A stretch of 64,000 bases of DNA, from assembly GCF_003123745.1 (NCBI RefSeq), contig NZ_QETB01000005.1, positions 1 through 64,000 of the forward strand, written 5' to 3'. The notes below the pieces were generated by a model. It worked only from the letters and a program-made list of their open reading frames with translations. It made no database searches and was not told the DNA's origin. A program made the position numbers and the translations under genes. This stretch comes from Ancrocorticia populi (GTDB lineage Bacteria > Actinomycetota > Actinomycetes > Actinomycetales > Actinomycetaceae). How positions within the stretch are numbered: position 1 is the first letter of the stretch; each line of letters starts with the position of its first letter. This document shows positions 62,364 through 64,000 of this stretch, piece by piece.

Positions 62364-62960
62364 ATGAGTACACAGGTTGAGTTTTGGTTCGATGCGTCCT
62401 GCCCCTGGACGTGGATTACGTCGCGATGGTTGGTTGAGGTGGCTGAGGCTCGGGATCTCGATATCCAGTGGAAGCCGTTCTCGCTAGCCGTCCTAAATGA
62501 GGACAAGGATATTCCCGAGAATTACCGCGAGCACGTTGAGGAGGGCCGCATGGGCGCACAGGTTGCTGCCGGCGTAGCCGCCGAAGAGGGTAACGAGACC
62601 CTTGGACGCTTCTACGAAACGCTAGGCAGGCTCTATCACTCAGAAGGCCGGGTGAACGATCCGATCGCGATTAGTGAGGCGCTCACTGCTTCTGGTGCCG
62701 CGGCCGACATCATGGATCGGTTCGCCGATTTCGAAGATGCCGTTGCCGAATCCACCCATGCTGGGTTGGAGCTCGTTGGCGATGAGGTGGGCGTACCCAT
62801 CATCGCGATCGACGGTGTGGCCTTCTTCGGGCCCGTCATCTCCCCAGCGCCGCACGGCGAAGACGCCCTCCGGTTGTGGGACGGATGCCTAGCACTCGCC
62901 CACACCCCCGGATTCTTCGAGCTGAAGCGCTCGCGGGACGTCGGGCCGATCTTCGATTAG
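62364..62960 (+). CDS. DsbA-family protein, mycothiol-dependent nitroreductase-like
   Basis: The protein is about 198 residues. VEFWFDASCPWTWITSRWLVEVAEARDLDIQWKPFSLAVLN and VGVPIIAIDGVAFFGPVIS, GFFELKRSRDVGPIFD align well with the mycobacterial Rv2466c group of DsbA-like, mycothiol-linked reductases. The active site reads CPWT, whereas Rv2466c has CPWC, so only the first Cys is present. That points to a monothiol mechanism with mycothiol. The start could also be GTG 62349 (leaderless, TAGGCT at -12). Confidence 0.85.
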   Translation: MSTQVEFWFDASCPWTWITSRWLVEVAEARDLDIQWKPFSLAVLNEDKDIPENYREHVEEGRMGAQVAAGVAAEEGNETLGRFYETLGRLYHSEGRVNDPIAISEALTASGAAADIMDRFADFEDAVAESTHAGLELVGDEVGVPIIAIDGVAFFGPVISPAPHGEDALRLWDGCLALAHTPGFFELKRSRDVGPIFD

Positions 62961-62963
62961 GGC

Positions 62964-64000
62964 CTACCAGATCCGCACGCGCTCCTCGGGATCCAGATAC
63001 AGCGCATCGCCAGCCTCAACGCCGAACGCCTCGGCGAAGGCATCAACGTTCTTGACTACGCCGTTGCAGCGGAATTCCGCGGGGGAGTGGGGATCGGTGG
63101 CGATCAGCGTCTCCAAGAGTTCGCTGCGGCGCTTCTCCTGCCAAATCCGTGCGTAGGAGAGCAGCACGCGCTGGGTGGCGGTGTAGCGATCGATCTCCGG
63201 CGCATCCTCTAGCGTTTGGCCCGCCCGGGCAAGTGCGATGGCGTAAGCCTTGAGTCCGATAGACAGGCCGCCCAAGTCACCGATGTTCTCACCAAGAGTG
63301 AGCGCGCCCTGAACGTGATGCGGGCTGTCCGGCCCGAACTGCTCAGGAATGTACTGCTCGTATTGGTTCACAAGCGCGCTGGTGCGCTTCTCAAACTCGG
63401 TGCGATCCGTTTCGGTCCACCAGTTGTGGAGCGCCCCGCTGGCATCGTACTTGGAACCCTGATCGTCGAAGCCGTGCCCGATCTCGTGGCCGATCACGGC
63501 GCCGATCCCACCGTAGTTGAACGAATCGTCGCGCTCGGGATCAAAGAACGGGAACTGGAGGATGGCCGCGGGGAACACGATCTCGTTCCACACCGGGTTG
63601 TAGTAGGCGTTGACGGTTTGCGGGGACATGAACCATTCGGACCGATCCATGGGCTTGCCCAGCTTCTCGATGCCGCGGTTGAATTCGAACTGGTTGATCT
63701 GACGGAGGTTCTCCACCAGATCATCGCCGATCGTCAGCGCAGAATAGTCCAGCCACTTGTCCGGGTAGCCGATCTTGGTGACGAAGGAATCTACCTTCTC
63801 AAGGGCTTTGGTCTTAGTGTCCGAACCCATCCAGTCGAGCCCGCGGATGGACTGGCGGTAGGCCTCCAGCAGATCATCAACCAACTGGAGCATGGCTGCC
63901 TTGTGATCCGGCGGGAAGTGGCGCTCAACGTAGAGCTTGCCCACGGCCTCTCCCAGAGACCCGTTCACTAACTGCACGCCACGCTTCCAGCGCGCACGCT
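62964..64000 (-). CDS. M13-family metallopeptidase (PepO/neprilysin type), 5' end outside window
   Basis: The C-terminal 345 residues of an M13 zinc endopeptidase are visible. The zinc motif HEIGH (VIGHEIGHGFDDQGSKYD) and the third ligand in GENIGDLGGLSIGLKAY are present, as are VNAYYNPVWNEIVFPAAILQ and a C-terminal RCNGVVKNVDAFAEAFGV. The frame stays open through the window edge, and the residues just before GVQLVNGSLGEAVGKLYVERHFP fit the family, so there is no internal start. It cleaves peptides. It runs convergent to the DsbA-family gene, with 3 bp between. Confidence 0.93.
   Translation of the reverse strand, partial: RARWKRGVQLVNGSLGEAVGKLYVERHFPPDHKAAMLQLVDDLLEAYRQSIRGLDWMGSDTKTKALEKVDSFVTKIGYPDKWLDYSALTIGDDLVENLRQINQFEFNRGIEKLGKPMDRSEWFMSPQTVNAYYNPVWNEIVFPAAILQFPFFDPERDDSFNYGGIGAVIGHEIGHGFDDQGSKYDASGALHNWWTETDRTEFEKRTSALVNQYEQYIPEQFGPDSPHHVQGALTLGENIGDLGGLSIGLKAYAIALARAGQTLEDAPEIDRYTATQRVLLSYARIWQEKRRSELLETLIATDPHSPAEFRCNGVVKNVDAFAEAFGVEAGDALYLDPEERVRIW

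Noticed and set aside
1-64000. CRISPR array, prophage genes or replication origin
   Set aside because: No regularly spaced repeats, phage structural or integrase genes, or DnaA-box clusters were seen. Repeat signals in the window are operators, terminators and protein linkers.

Overview
The window comes from a Gram-positive actinobacterium with moderately high GC, most like the Actinomycetaceae (for example Trueperella, Arcanobacterium or Schaalia relatives). This rests on sortase-anchored surface proteins, many GTG and TTG starts, a biotin BioYMN transporter, a mycothiol-type DsbA-family protein, an actinobacterial pair of dynamin-like GTPases, oligoribonuclease and CsoR/CopA. The genus cannot be fixed by reading alone.

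Layout. 1-1.8 kb: the end of an IS3-type transposase, a poorly coding stretch and a short-chain dehydrogenase. 1.8-7.5 kb: efflux genes with their regulators (MarR and an MMPL pump; a FUSC transporter and TetR). 7.6-13.2 kb: housekeeping and accessory genes (lipocalin, AI-2E family permease, DUF1801, an SDR, asparaginase, a quinone oxidoreductase). 13.3-17 kb: a TetR / flavin dehydrogenase pair with a perfect operator, then an SPFH protein and a ribbon-helix-helix protein behind a 45-bp palindrome. 17-26.3 kb: phosphofructokinase, a ProP-like MFS carrier, bioYMN, mgtE and the copper operon copZ-copA-csoR.

26.5-49.9 kb is the centrepiece, a surface glycan-use locus. It holds a CUT1 sugar ABC importer (binding protein and two permeases, no ATPase), a GH65 phosphorylase, a LacI regulator, a beta-phosphoglucomutase-like HAD enzyme, two related cell-wall-anchored proteins of a family I cannot name (called A and B here), a PfkB sugar kinase and a cell-wall-anchored GH32 fructanase. 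Three near-identical palindromes of the form TTTGACCGGTCAAA lie upstream of the importer operon, of A and of B. This defines a likely LacI regulon. The implied pathway is surface breakdown of a glycan, import of an oligosaccharide, phosphorolysis by GH65 and conversion of beta-glucose 1-phosphate to glucose 6-phosphate. B carries a +1 frameshift in its signal peptide and the GH32 gene has one in-frame amber codon inside its catalytic region, so two of the three surface enzymes look broken or conditionally expressed in this sequence.

49.9-64 kb: tRNA-Arg(TCT), two dynamin-like GTPases, a single-stranded DNA-binding protein, EttA, a TesB thioesterase, MalQ, stand-alone glucose-type PTS EIIB and EIIA proteins, aminopeptidase N, a mycothiol-type DsbA-family protein and the 3' part of an M13 metallopeptidase that runs off the window.
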